Of a DNA stretch of 6,961 bases, positions 1 through 6,767 are shown piece by piece. How positions within the stretch are numbered: the first letter of the stretch is position 1; every line of letters begins with the position of its first letter. The stretch is from positions 1 to 6,961 of the forward strand of contig JADGQQ010000111.1 of the NCBI GenBank assembly GCA_017881645.1, given 5' to 3'. The notes under the pieces are model-generated. The model was not told the origin of the DNA. It saw only the letters and a program-made list of their open reading frames with translations, and did no database searches. The position numbers and the translations under genes were made by a program. Origin of the DNA: Clostridia bacterium. GTDB taxonomy: Bacteria; Bacillota; Clostridia; Saccharofermentanales; Saccharofermentanaceae.

Positions 1-58
1 CTGCCGAATCTATGCGGCAGTGATTCTGATTGTTTGCCGGACGTTCCTCCTCAGCCAT
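1..58 (-). CDS. Probable 5' end of a gene running off the left edge (function unknown)
   Basis: The ATG at 56-58, read leftwards, opens a frame of 19 codons that stays open to the window edge and begins MAEEERPANNQ. It lies about 50 nt downstream of the predicted start point of a near-consensus promoter, which is the main reason to call a gene here. The ribosome binding site is weak: only a GGG lies a few bases upstream. A second frame is also open to the edge but has no usable start codon, and an alternative ATG slightly upstream closes after about 20 codons. The visible residues are hydrophilic and match no family I recognise. The true start could also lie beyond the window, leaving this stretch as leader. 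Confidence 0.4.
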   Translation of the reverse strand, partial: MAEEERPANNQNHCRIDSA

Positions 59-93
59 GAAGAGCCCGTAAGCATTTCTTTGGATTTCTTATT

Positions 94-110
94 CCTACCA
101 AAACGATAGG
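94..110 (-). promoter_or_regulatory. Dyad over the start point of the left-edge promoter, possible operator
   Basis: Read on the minus strand, CCTATC, a 5-base loop GTTTT, and GGTAGG form a 6-bp dyad with one G-T mismatch. It straddles the predicted start point near 107, directly downstream of the -10 box. A repressor site is one reading and a small hairpin at the transcript's 5' end is another. The regulator is unknown. Confidence 0.3.
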
Positions 111-113
111 TTT

Positions 114-142
114 ACTATACATCGAGATTTCGACAATGTCAA
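114..142 (-). promoter_or_regulatory. Sigma-70 type promoter for the left-edge gene
   Basis: On the minus strand, TTGACA (137-142) is followed by exactly 17 bp and then TATAGT (114-119). The -35 box is a perfect match and the -10 box matches at five of six bases. Transcription would start near 107 and run leftwards. It lies between the stop codon of the DUF4153 gene and the left-edge gene, so that gene probably has its own transcript. Confidence 0.75.
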
Positions 143-219
143 CGGAGAGTTTTGTATTTCCAAACCCGTATTTTTTTGCAGACCTAATGATTGCTTTCGA
201 TCAGCCACTGTTTCCGACT

Positions 220-1992
220 TTACGGAAAACGAACCAGAATATACATGCTCGCAAAGTAGTCCTGATTAGAACCGTATGAACTTTTGTCTGCATTCTGGAA
301 AATCACTCGCATGGACAGGCCGTTTTGTTCCACAACAAAACTCATCTGATCAGGAGTCAGCGTGTTCCCGTTCGTTGAGCTAGGGTCAAATACCGATAGA
401 GCATCAATTTTGTCCTTCAATGTTGTGGTTAGGACAACTTGTTTCGATGCATCCAGTATCTGGAGATTCAATTGACTGCCGCTCGAAATCACTTTGCAGC
501 TATATGTTTTTCCGTCAGGTGCAGTAATTGTGGCCGATTGTGTATCTGTTGCCGAATTCGCACTCATCAAGAAGAACGAGTCATACGATTGAATGTCAAT
601 CGGCAAAGAAGTATCCAGCGAATAATAGGCATAGGTACTTTCCGGATTTACCTCCGGCGTATAATAGATCGGAAATCCAAAGGTTTTCTGGAAATCATCG
701 TAGATTTTGAAATTCCCGGGGAGCTGTGAGATTTTGTCCATCGCGTCCATATCGCTCAGATTCTGAACGGTTCCGGAGATCGTCCCCTGATCCTTTTCGG
801 AAATCGATGAGTTCGGGACAATGACGCCGTTCACGATCATGTTGTTCTTTTCCAGAACCTGATCCAGAATCCGAACCTGGCTTCCGGCGCTGATCGAATA
901 AAAGTCAACGGGAGGCAAAATGGCCGTGATCGCGAATGCTGTCAGTACGAATGCAAGGATGTGATTCCTTTTTACCGGGAAAATGCTCATAAGAACACCG
1001 ATGACGACTGAAAATATGCAGAAAAGCAGTACGAAATAACGTCCGTAGGTGACACCTTCGCCCGGAATTTTCATACTGGAGACAATCAGCTGATAGAACG
1101 CCAACCCAACCATAATCTTCGGAAAAACAAACCGGTAAAAGGATGACATTTTGTTGTCGATCTCACTTGCAAGCACATAAAGAAGGATAACAACAATCGA
1201 ATAGAACAGGATAAACGGTTCCATCAACGCTTTCGAATCCCCGTTTACCAGCGTCTTCGCCATGTATGCAAGCAGAACCAGCGTAAAGAGCGCCGCCAGG
1301 GGAATCAGCACAAAAGAAAGGAGAATGCGCAGAAAGGGCGGGCACTTCGACTGCTTCTCCGCATGCAATTTTTCTTCTTCCGATCCATCAAACAGCGGCG
1401 TCAGCGACAAAACAAGAAGAGGTGCCAACAGGATCCATATCCATACGGATATATGCGCCAGTAAATTCATCGGCAGCTTGAGCAACTGCAGACTGTCTAC
1501 AGCGAGAAGAATCAGTGAGATACCGCCCCAAATGACGGCTGAAAAGAAGCCGGCCGTAAAACACGCCTTGAAGAGGCTCATGAAGACATCGTTAAAATTC
1601 GCTTTCCAACGTATGGACGGAAGCCATAGGGCCGACGTCAGAAGAGCAAAAGACAATAGGATTACACGAAGTCCGTCGACCAGACCCGCGTCGTGCAGAT
1701 AGAAGATCCGCAAAAAATATGCTGCAGCTGTGACGGCAAGTACCGCTCCCTGTGAGATGAGAAAGACCGATAACGGCTTCTTCATCTTTTCGCATGCAAT
1801 CTGCACAGCCCCCGACAAAAAAATGCCGACAATGAGCGGCAAAAATTCTTTGGCAAAATTACGCGTGTAAACTTCAATTTGCAGGCTCGTCAGAACTGCG
1901 ATCGTAACAAGAAACGCGATGACGACAGGAAAACGAATGACCGCACGCGAAATGGATTTGGCCCGATCCTGCAATAAAGTTACAATCTTCAT
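220..1992 (-). CDS. DUF4153 domain-containing integral membrane protein
   Basis: The product is 590 residues with two parts. Residues 1-360 hold about ten or eleven hydrophobic segments, roughly at 22-39, 51-67, 74-94, 107-125, 143-166, 178-200, 221-243, 258-276, 290-305, 318-338 and 344-360. Residues 363-590 are a polar, probably extracytoplasmic tail. The N-terminal pattern (a Lys/Arg-rich start, then RFPVVIAFL) and the segment after the last helix (SISAGSQVRILDQVLEKNNM, then a VNGVIVP stretch) fit the DUF4153 family, whose function is not established. I chose the ATG at 1990-1992 over an in-frame ATG 15 codons upstream because AAGGAG sits 9 nt before it; the upstream start has no such site. 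It follows copA by 111 bp and has its own promoter, so it need not be a copper gene. No clear terminator follows it. Confidence 0.8.
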   Translation of the reverse strand: MKIVTLLQDRAKSISRAVIRFPVVIAFLVTIAVLTSLQIEVYTRNFAKEFLPLIVGIFLSGAVQIACEKMKKPLSVFLISQGAVLAVTAAAYFLRIFYLHDAGLVDGLRVILLSFALLTSALWLPSIRWKANFNDVFMSLFKACFTAGFFSAVIWGGISLILLAVDSLQLLKLPMNLLAHISVWIWILLAPLLVLSLTPLFDGSEEEKLHAEKQSKCPPFLRILLSFVLIPLAALFTLVLLAYMAKTLVNGDSKALMEPFILFYSIVVILLYVLASEIDNKMSSFYRFVFPKIMVGLAFYQLIVSSMKIPGEGVTYGRYFVLLFCIFSVVIGVLMSIFPVKRNHILAFVLTAFAITAILPPVDFYSISAGSQVRILDQVLEKNNMIVNGVIVPNSSISEKDQGTISGTVQNLSDMDAMDKISQLPGNFKIYDDFQKTFGFPIYYTPEVNPESTYAYYSLDTSLPIDIQSYDSFFLMSANSATDTQSATITAPDGKTYSCKVISSGSQLNLQILDASKQVVLTTTLKDKIDALSVFDPSSTNGNTLTPDQMSFVVEQNGLSMRVIFQNADKSSYGSNQDYFASMYILVRFP

Positions 1993-2078
1993 ACAAAAGT
2001 ACTCCTTCTTTGGGACAGCATGTGTAGGACTTTTCATCTTTTCAGAGTCTTCACAATGACATGCGTGCTGTATCTATC

Positions 2079-2107
2079 ATTCTATGTGCCGTGCAGGGAG
2101 TCGTCAA
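2079..2107 (-). promoter_or_regulatory. Promoter of the DUF4153 gene, overlapping the copA stop codon
   Basis: On the minus strand, TTGACG (2102-2107), a 17-bp spacer and TAGAAT (2079-2084) each match the sigma-70 consensus at five of six bases. The TGA inside the -35 box is the copA stop codon (2104-2106). Transcription would start near 2072, leaving a leader of about 80 nt before the ATG at 1992. I see no terminator between copA and this gene, so readthrough from copA could add to expression. Confidence 0.65.
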
Positions 2108-4344
2108 CGGAAACGTTTGAGCCTTAGCGCGTTCGTTACCACGGAAACAGAACTCATCGCCATCGCTGCCCCTGCAAAAATCGGGCTCAGCAAGGGTCCG
2201 TCGAATACATACAGCAAACCGGCTGCAATCGGGATGCCTGCCAGATTATACACAAATGCCCAGAACAGATTCTGCCGTATATTGCGGATGGTTGCCCGGC
2301 TCAAAGAAATTGCGGCGGACACGCCGCGCAGATCACCGCGTATCAGTACAATGTCTGCGGACTCGACTGCGATATCCGTTCCGGTACCGATCGCGATGCC
2401 GACATCCGCCGCAACAAGCGCCGGCGCGTCGTTGATGCCGTCACCGACCATCGCAACTTTCTCTCCTCTGGATTTCATCTCTTCGATTTCCTTCGCCTTA
2501 TCCTGCGGGAGAACGTCGGCGAGCACTTCCGTAATCCCGGCTTCTGCGGCGATCGCCAGTGCGGTAAGCCGGTTGTCACCGGTCAGCATGACGGTCCGGA
2601 TGCCAAGTGCATGCAGCTGTTCGACGGCTTCACGGCTTGATGCCTTCACCGTATCGGCAACAGCAATGACTGCCAGCAAAACGCCGTCCGACGCCACGTA
2701 CAGCAGAGATTTCCCGGTCGCAGAAAAGGCAAGTGCCGACAGATCCGAAGCATCCGAAGCAATCTTCTCCTCGTCCATCCATTTCTTTGTTCCGATGAAA
2801 ACAAGGTGACCGTCAATTTGTGCGCGGATGCCCCTGCCGGGCAGGGCCGTGAATTCGGTCGGGTCCGAGAGTGAAATGGAGTTCTGCGCTGCTTTGTCTA
2901 CAATCGCACGCGCAATCGGGTGTTCCGATCCTTTTTCTGCGGAAGCGCAAAGATACAGCACTTCATCTTCGGTATGTCCGGTCTCGAAAAGCCGAATATC
3001 TGTCAGGATCGGGCGGCCCTCCGTAATCGTGCCGGTCTTATCAAGAACGACAACCGTGATTTTGTGCGTGATTTCGAGGGCCTCGCCGCCCTTGATAAGA
3101 ATTCCGAGTTCCGCACCTTTGCCGGTGGCGACCATGATGGCGGTAGGCGTTGCAAGCCCGAGAGCGCAGGGGCAGGAGATCACCAGAACACACACGAAAA
3201 TATTCAGGACGAACGCGAAGTCTTTCCCTGCCAATGCCCAGGCCAGTGCCGCCAACAGGGCAATCCCCATTACGGAAGGCACAAAATAGCGTGATATCTG
3301 ATCCGCCAGACGTGCAATCGGAGCTTGCCTGCCCTGCGCGTCCATAACCAGCTGTATGATCTGCGACAATGCGGTGTCCTCGCCGGTGCGGGTGATACGA
3401 ATCGTCAGCAGTCCCTCCTGGTTGATACTGCCGCCGATCACCTCGCTGCCGGTAAATTTGTCGACCGGCAGGCTCTCGCCCGTCAGAAGCGATTCATTCA
3501 CGGAAGAAAACCCTTCCACAACCACTCCGTCCGACGGAATCGACGTGCCTGGACGAACGCGGACAAGATCGTCAACGACCAGCTCTTCGAACGGAACTTC
3601 AATCTCAACACCGTCCCGAATCACGAATGCCGTTTTCGGCTGCAGATCCATCAGCTTCTTGATCGCTTCCGATGTCCTGCCTTTACTTCGGGCTTCAAAA
3701 TATTTACCCAGCATGACGAGCGTGACAACAATCGCGGCCGATTCGAAATACAAATTCTCAGCCATTTTCATATCACCGCGGACAATCAGAACAAAGGCAT
3801 ATACGCCGTATAGAAAAGCGCTTGCCGTACCGACCGCAACCAGAGTATCCATATTGGGGGACCAGTGAATGAGCGCTCGAATCCCACGTGTGTAAAACCG
3901 GCTGCCGGCCGCAAGTACAGGAATACAGAGAAGCATCTGCACAAGAGCAAATACAACCGGATGCGTATCCATCCTCATGAAAGACGGAATCGGAAGATGC
4001 AGCATCGGCAGCATATGCGCCATGGCAATATAGAAGATCGGGATCGAGAAGATTACAGCCAGGCGAAGGCGTGCGCGAACCGTGCGCACTTCACGGGCTA
4101 CCGCATCCTCCGCATCCGGAGATTTCACCGCATCCGGATCCACCAGCCCATACCCTGCATCGGCGATCGCCGCCTGCAGTTTGGCAAAATTCTGCTTTGA
4201 CTCGTCATATCGAATGGTCATGATTTCGGTCGCGATATTGACCTCACATGACTCGACTCCGTCCAGTCCCGCTCCGGTCCTCTGCACAGCCGCCGAGCAG
4301 GCGGAGCATGTCATCCCCGTAACTTTGTAATGCTTCTCAATCAC
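2104..4344 (-). CDS. copA: Cu(+)-exporting P1B-1-type ATPase CopA
   Basis: This integral membrane pump uses ATP to export Cu(+) from the cytoplasm. The 746 residues hold every expected element in order: one N-terminal HMA domain with MTCSAC (11-16), hydrophobic helices at about 94-112, 130-147, 165-188 and 198-216, the actuator TGES (288-291), the membrane metal site CPC (391-393), the phosphorylation motif DKTGT with Asp435, the nucleotide-domain HP pair (475-476), the hinge GDGINDAP (634-641), and last-helix motifs YN (699-700) and MxxSS (728-732). CPC with YN and MxxSS is the Cu(+) signature, as opposed to Zn/Cd pumps. The length is typical for a one-HMA member. The start is GTG at 4342-4344, with AGGAGG about 8 nt upstream; the track's Met is this GTG. 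There is no adjacent CsoR, CopY or CopZ gene. Confidence 0.96.
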   Translation of the reverse strand: MIEKHYKVTGMTCSACSAAVQRTGAGLDGVESCEVNIATEIMTIRYDESKQNFAKLQAAIADAGYGLVDPDAVKSPDAEDAVAREVRTVRARLRLAVIFSIPIFYIAMAHMLPMLHLPIPSFMRMDTHPVVFALVQMLLCIPVLAAGSRFYTRGIRALIHWSPNMDTLVAVGTASAFLYGVYAFVLIVRGDMKMAENLYFESAAIVVTLVMLGKYFEARSKGRTSEAIKKLMDLQPKTAFVIRDGVEIEVPFEELVVDDLVRVRPGTSIPSDGVVVEGFSSVNESLLTGESLPVDKFTGSEVIGGSINQEGLLTIRITRTGEDTALSQIIQLVMDAQGRQAPIARLADQISRYFVPSVMGIALLAALAWALAGKDFAFVLNIFVCVLVISCPCALGLATPTAIMVATGKGAELGILIKGGEALEITHKITVVVLDKTGTITEGRPILTDIRLFETGHTEDEVLYLCASAEKGSEHPIARAIVDKAAQNSISLSDPTEFTALPGRGIRAQIDGHLVFIGTKKWMDEEKIASDASDLSALAFSATGKSLLYVASDGVLLAVIAVADTVKASSREAVEQLHALGIRTVMLTGDNRLTALAIAAEAGITEVLADVLPQDKAKEIEEMKSRGEKVAMVGDGINDAPALVAADVGIAIGTGTDIAVESADIVLIRGDLRGVSAAISLSRATIRNIRQNLFWAFVYNLAGIPIAAGLLYVFDGPLLSPIFAGAAMAMSSVSVVTNALRLKRFR

Positions 4345-4350
4345 GAAAAT

Positions 4351-4358
4351 TTCCTCCT
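4351..4358 (-). promoter_or_regulatory. Strong ribosome binding site fixing the copA GTG start
   Basis: The minus strand reads CAGGAGGAAATTTTC immediately before the GTG. AGGAGG is a near-full match to the 16S rRNA tail and lies 8 nt from the start codon. This supports the GTG, which also places the HMA domain at the usual distance from the N terminus. Confidence 0.8.
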
Positions 4359-4368
4359 GATGTATCGG

Positions 4369-4397
4369 ATACTCTTTATTCGCTATACTCTTTATTC
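4369..4397 (-). repeat. 13-bp direct repeat in the copA upstream region, possible operator
   Basis: ATACTCTTTATTC occurs perfectly at 4369-4381 and again at 4385-4397, a period of 16 bp, or about one and a half helical turns. Read with the gene, it is GAATAAAGAGTAT twice, 25 to 53 bp before the copA start. I see no CopY box (TACAnnTGTA) and no GC-rich CsoR palindrome. TATA-like hexamers occur in and near the repeat, but none has a good -35 partner, so the copA promoter is not located with confidence. Confidence 0.5.
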
Positions 4398-4402
4398 ACT
4401 TT

Positions 4403-4585
4403 AAATGAATTCATATATACTGAAATCCTGTTGCACAGGCGGCGGCGAGAACTATAGGTCAATGCGCTGCCGAAGAGTGCGGACGTATGGAAGCCGCCCT
4501 GCGTTCCGTTGCCGTGGAGAATGAGCCAAGCCCGGCGAAAATCGACTGGAAATGCTGACGACGTTCCACCGGCGGACGGGCCATT
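4403..4585. other. Spacer between the S8 lipoprotein gene and copA, unassigned
   Basis: The part next to copA (about 4403-4425) is AT-rich and probably belongs to its control region. The rest (about 4431-4585) is GC-rich like coding DNA. Three frames stay open across much of it: the minus-strand frame of the S8 gene after its TGA, a 41-codon minus-strand frame with an ATG at 4582-4584, and a plus-strand frame ending at about 4554 whose codons look coding-like. None has a good ribosome binding site or a product I recognise. It may be a decayed gene fragment. No hairpin with a T-run is visible here, so the S8 gene has no obvious terminator. Confidence 0.35.
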
Positions 4586-5926
4586 TCAGGCCAGGCTGTC
4601 GATCAGGGCGACCGGATCCACCATCTTGCCGTTATATTGATTTCCGTCGATATCAATTTTTTTCGAATCGCCGGTTGAAAGCGCGGCCTCCCAGAATACC
4701 TCCGGCGTCATATCCGGCCGGACCTGACATGCAAGCGCATACAGGCCTGCGATAAAAGGTTCGGCAGCACTCCATCCGCCAACTCTGTTGAAAATATAGT
4801 CATCCGGACCGGTCGGTTCGGCAGACAGCAGAGAATCCATCGGGACCAGCAGAATCTCCTCAGGTGTGTGGGCTGCAAACTCCTCAGAGTAGTATGACGC
4901 AAAGCCCTCCCGCTGCATCGACAGCCATTGCGTCCAGTCCACGACGCTATAGGATTCTGCGGCATCCTTATCGTCCATCGGGCTTCTGTCCAGTCCCTGA
5001 AAACAGAAAGTATACCCCGAGTCGATAAAGGTATTACAGGTCACGACGAAAATTCCTGCATCCGTCGCGCGTTTGATCGATGCCTCCAGCTCCTCGTAAC
5101 CGGCATCTCCCGGCTGCCATGCGGCCGATATGGAAATAACCCGAATCTTATCTGCATCGGAAAGCGATGCATTCAGTTCAATCACCCGATCCACGGCCTT
5201 GGCGTAGGTAAGCCAGGATAGGTTGCTATTGTCCTCGTTCCAGACATTGGCGCTAATGAAATAGACATCCGCACCACTTGCGATGCCGCAGTCTTTGCCA
5301 ACGGCGATGCTGGTCATGAAGGCGCCGTGCATATCTGCCTGATACGAGCCATATTTGTCGAGGCTCAATTCCTCATAATATTTGATCCTGTCCTTATATT
5401 CGCTGTGTTCCACCAGAAGCGGCGTGTCAATAATCGCAATCCCGACGCCTGCCCCGGTGATTCCTTCCGCATGGAGCGAGGCGATGTCCAGACCCGGTGT
5501 GCGGGCGATCGTCATGACCGTCTGCGGGTCAAAGCCTTCCGTCAGGGTATCCGGCCAGATCGTCCCCATATCGAACTCCGCATGCAGCAGCCGATCCAGA
5601 TCACCGCTCAGATCCACTGCGGAGAGGTCTTTCTGCCGAAGGTCCAGCGGGCGCCAGGTATCCTCGCCCTTCTCATAATCCGGCAGCTCTGTATAACTCT
5701 TCGCAAGTCCGCTCAGGTCCGCGCATGAGGGGGTCGGGCTCTCGCTCTCCGCCGTCGTCGCCTCGGCAGTTTCCTGTAAATGACTCGTACTTTCCTCGGC
5801 GACCGTCGTTTCCGCTGTTGCAAATTCCGAGGTGTCCCGTGTCCCGGTCTCCCCCGTATGGCCCTGACAGGCTGTCAGCATAGAAATCGTCAAAACGATG
5901 CCAATGAGCTTAATTATGTTCTTCAT
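4586..5926 (-). CDS. Secreted lipoprotein with a divergent subtilisin-like (peptidase S8) domain
   Basis: The 446-residue product starts with a lipoprotein signal: Lys3 and Lys6, a hydrophobic core, then LTAC with Cys20 as the lipidation site. Residues 21-67 are a Ser/Thr/Glu/Ala-rich tether. A catalytic triad can be placed: Asp167 (AIIDTP), His200 (MHGAF) and Ser386 (GGWSAAEPF), with Asn298 (VVTCNT) as the likely oxyanion residue. The Asp-His spacing of 33 matches subtilisin (32). Asn-Ser is longer (88 against 66), implying an insertion at about 300-370. The serine motif departs from the usual GTSMAAPHVAG: the Thr and the His after Pro are missing. Residues 68-150 replace a standard propeptide and match nothing I recognise. 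It is probably an extracellular membrane-anchored protease; reduced or very specific activity is possible. GGGGG sits about 9 nt before the ATG. Confidence 0.8.
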   Translation of the reverse strand: MKNIIKLIGIVLTISMLTACQGHTGETGTRDTSEFATAETTVAEESTSHLQETAEATTAESESPTPSCADLSGLAKSYTELPDYEKGEDTWRPLDLRQKDLSAVDLSGDLDRLLHAEFDMGTIWPDTLTEGFDPQTVMTIARTPGLDIASLHAEGITGAGVGIAIIDTPLLVEHSEYKDRIKYYEELSLDKYGSYQADMHGAFMTSIAVGKDCGIASGADVYFISANVWNEDNSNLSWLTYAKAVDRVIELNASLSDADKIRVISISAAWQPGDAGYEELEASIKRATDAGIFVVTCNTFIDSGYTFCFQGLDRSPMDDKDAAESYSVVDWTQWLSMQREGFASYYSEEFAAHTPEEILLVPMDSLLSAEPTGPDDYIFNRVGGWSAAEPFIAGLYALACQVRPDMTPEVFWEAALSTGDSKKIDIDGNQYNGKMVDPVALIDSLA

Positions 5927-6178
5927 GAGGACGCACCCCCGTGAAATCCGTCTCCAAATTCTGCTGTGATATCGATCCAGTCAAGGGATATCTTATCACA
6001 GATTTAGAGTCATTTCTCTTGCGGCATTCGTTTTTGCGCACACTAACACGCTTGGTTTTAAAACACGCTTTTTGCTATCTGTTTTTTCAGATCAAACATT
6101 GTTCATACGCCGCCTTATTTAGGTTATATATATTACACGCATGATTTGATGAAATGTTTCGTGATAAAAACCAGACAG
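5927..6178. other. Spacer upstream of the S8 lipoprotein gene, no convincing gene
   Basis: I find no supported gene here. It presumably holds the S8 promoter, but no good -35/-10 pair is visible: the minus strand has TTGACT at 5979-5984, yet the hexamer 17 bp downstream matches TATAAT poorly. An imperfect inverted repeat (CTGTGATATC at 5964-5973 against GATATC and ATCACAG at 5987-6001) flanks that TTGACT. A 67-codon plus-strand frame from a GTG at 5941 lacks a ribosome binding site and is probably chance. Confidence 0.5.
6045..6070. repeat. 9-bp direct repeat AACACGCTT, period 17 bp
   Basis: AACACGCTT occurs at 6045-6053 and 6062-6070, separated by GGTTTTAA, in the AT-rich spacer about 120-145 bp before the S8 gene. 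Two copies at this spacing could be an activator or repressor site, but a 9-mer pair in this much sequence can also arise by chance. Confidence 0.25.
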
Positions 6179-6229
6179 AAAAAAGGCGAACCTCAGATAC
6201 CCTCTTTGCAGGGCCCGTACATTCGCCTT
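6179..6229 (-). terminator. Rho-independent terminator of the 85-residue gene
   Basis: The minus strand reads AAGGCGAA (6222-6229), an internal CCCT/AGGG hairpin (6210-6213 with 6200-6203), then TTCGCC TT (6183-6190) running into a stretch of six T (6179-6184). The 8-bp outer stem followed by the T-run in the minus direction is the classic layout. It lies about 75 nt past the stop codon at 6305. A 10-bp palindrome GCCGATCGGC (6273-6282) sits between the two, but its stem is short. The outer loop is larger than in most simple terminators. Confidence 0.65.
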
Positions 6230-6304
6230 CAAAACATAAGTTAAACAATGGATGAAAGAATCACGAAAAGCAGCCGATCGGCAGGCCGCATGTTACTTCC
6301 GACT

Positions 6305-6562
6305 TTACACCAGTTCCATACGCACATTAAAATGAATGCCGCAGACATCACCGAAATAAAGATGCCCCTTACCTTCCGGAATAGGTTCCATTCCAAGACG
6401 ATCTAAAATCGAGAGACAGTCAAATTCGCCTTGCATTGTGATATCGCTTGCTCTCACATATCCAAGCCGAACCGGCGTATCCTGCGGGTCAGTAACGAGC
6501 ATCCCCCTGCCCAATCCTGAGACCTGATGTTGTATGTCAGATAAATCAACAGTCTTTGTCAT
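6305..6562 (-). CDS. Small protein of unknown function (85 residues)
   Basis: I do not recognise this family. The protein has no signal peptide, no membrane segment and no metal motif; it looks cytoplasmic and mixed alpha/beta, with two cysteines (Cys49 and Cys74 in FDCLSI and DVCGIH). The case that it is a real gene is good. The ATG at 6560-6562 is preceded by GGGGG at about 8-9 nt, a promoter with a perfect TATAAT lies about 48 nt upstream, and a terminator follows the TAA. It therefore appears to be its own one-gene transcript, divergent from the MFS transporter. It overlaps nothing on the same strand that I accept. A role linked to the transporter is only a guess from position. Confidence 0.65.
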   Translation of the reverse strand: MTKTVDLSDIQHQVSGLGRGMLVTDPQDTPVRLGYVRASDITMQGEFDCLSILDRLGMEPIPEGKGHLYFGDVCGIHFNVRMELV

Positions 6563-6609
6563 ATTTGTTTTCCCCCATAAGAAAAACTATTTATTAACAC
6601 TTTGTAAAC

Positions 6610-6638
6610 ATTATATGTCATATTTTTGATCATAACAA
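6610..6638 (-). promoter_or_regulatory. Promoter of the 85-residue gene
   Basis: On the minus strand, TTGTTA (6633-6638), a 17-bp spacer and a perfect TATAAT (6610-6615) form a sigma-70 promoter; the -35 box matches at four of six bases. Transcription would start near 6603, giving a leader of about 40 nt. Confidence 0.7.
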
Positions 6639-6709
6639 TGAAATTCGTTTGAATGTTTGTGACGTTTTTGTTCAAATCGTCAGTATTTTGTGTTTTTCTT
6701 ACGAACAAT

Positions 6710-6739
6710 TTGACAACCTCATGATTCAGAAGGTATTCT
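6710..6739 (+). promoter_or_regulatory. Promoter of the MFS transporter gene
   Basis: TTGACA (6710-6715) is a perfect -35 box. After 18 bp comes TATTCT (6734-6739), matching the -10 consensus at four of six. Transcription would start near 6746, about 69 nt before the ATG. It faces away from the promoter of the 85-residue gene, with the two -35 boxes about 70 bp apart. Confidence 0.55.
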
Positions 6740-6740
6740 C

Positions 6741-6767
6741 CTTTGAAGGCATGTTTCTTCAACAAAG
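6741..6767 (+). promoter_or_regulatory. Dyad at the transporter start point, possible repressor operator
   Basis: CTTTGAAG (6741-6748), an 8-base centre, and CTTCAA-C-AAAG (6757-6767) form an inverted repeat: six perfect pairs (TTGAAG with CTTCAA), extended on the outside with one extra base. It covers the predicted start point near 6746, where TetR- or MarR-type repressors of efflux genes commonly bind. The regulator itself is not in the window. Confidence 0.4.

Noticed and set aside
1993..2037. Upstream ATG adding 15 residues to the DUF4153 protein
   Set aside because: It has no ribosome binding site, and the downstream ATG at 1990-1992 has AAGGAG at good spacing.
2084..2809. Plus-strand frame of 241 codons
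   Set aside because: It lies antisense to copA, is rich in Ser and Ala as expected from the complement of the coding frame, and has no start signals. The other plus-strand frames across copA are rejected on the same grounds.
5965..6000. TGTGA and TCACA half-sites resembling a CRP site
   Set aside because: The gap between the half-sites is far longer than the 6 bp of a CRP site.
5941..6144. Plus-strand 67-codon frame from a GTG
   Set aside because: No ribosome binding site, no promoter, odd composition and no recognisable family.
6183..6229. Riboswitch or T-box leader
   Set aside because: The structure follows a stop codon rather than preceding a gene, and no T-box or riboswitch core motif is visible; a simple terminator explains it.
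212..6308. Identical 12-mer TTCCGACTTTAC at 212-223 and 6297-6308, each covering a minus-strand TAA stop
   Set aside because: About one 12-base match is expected by chance in a window of this size, and neither flank extends the similarity.
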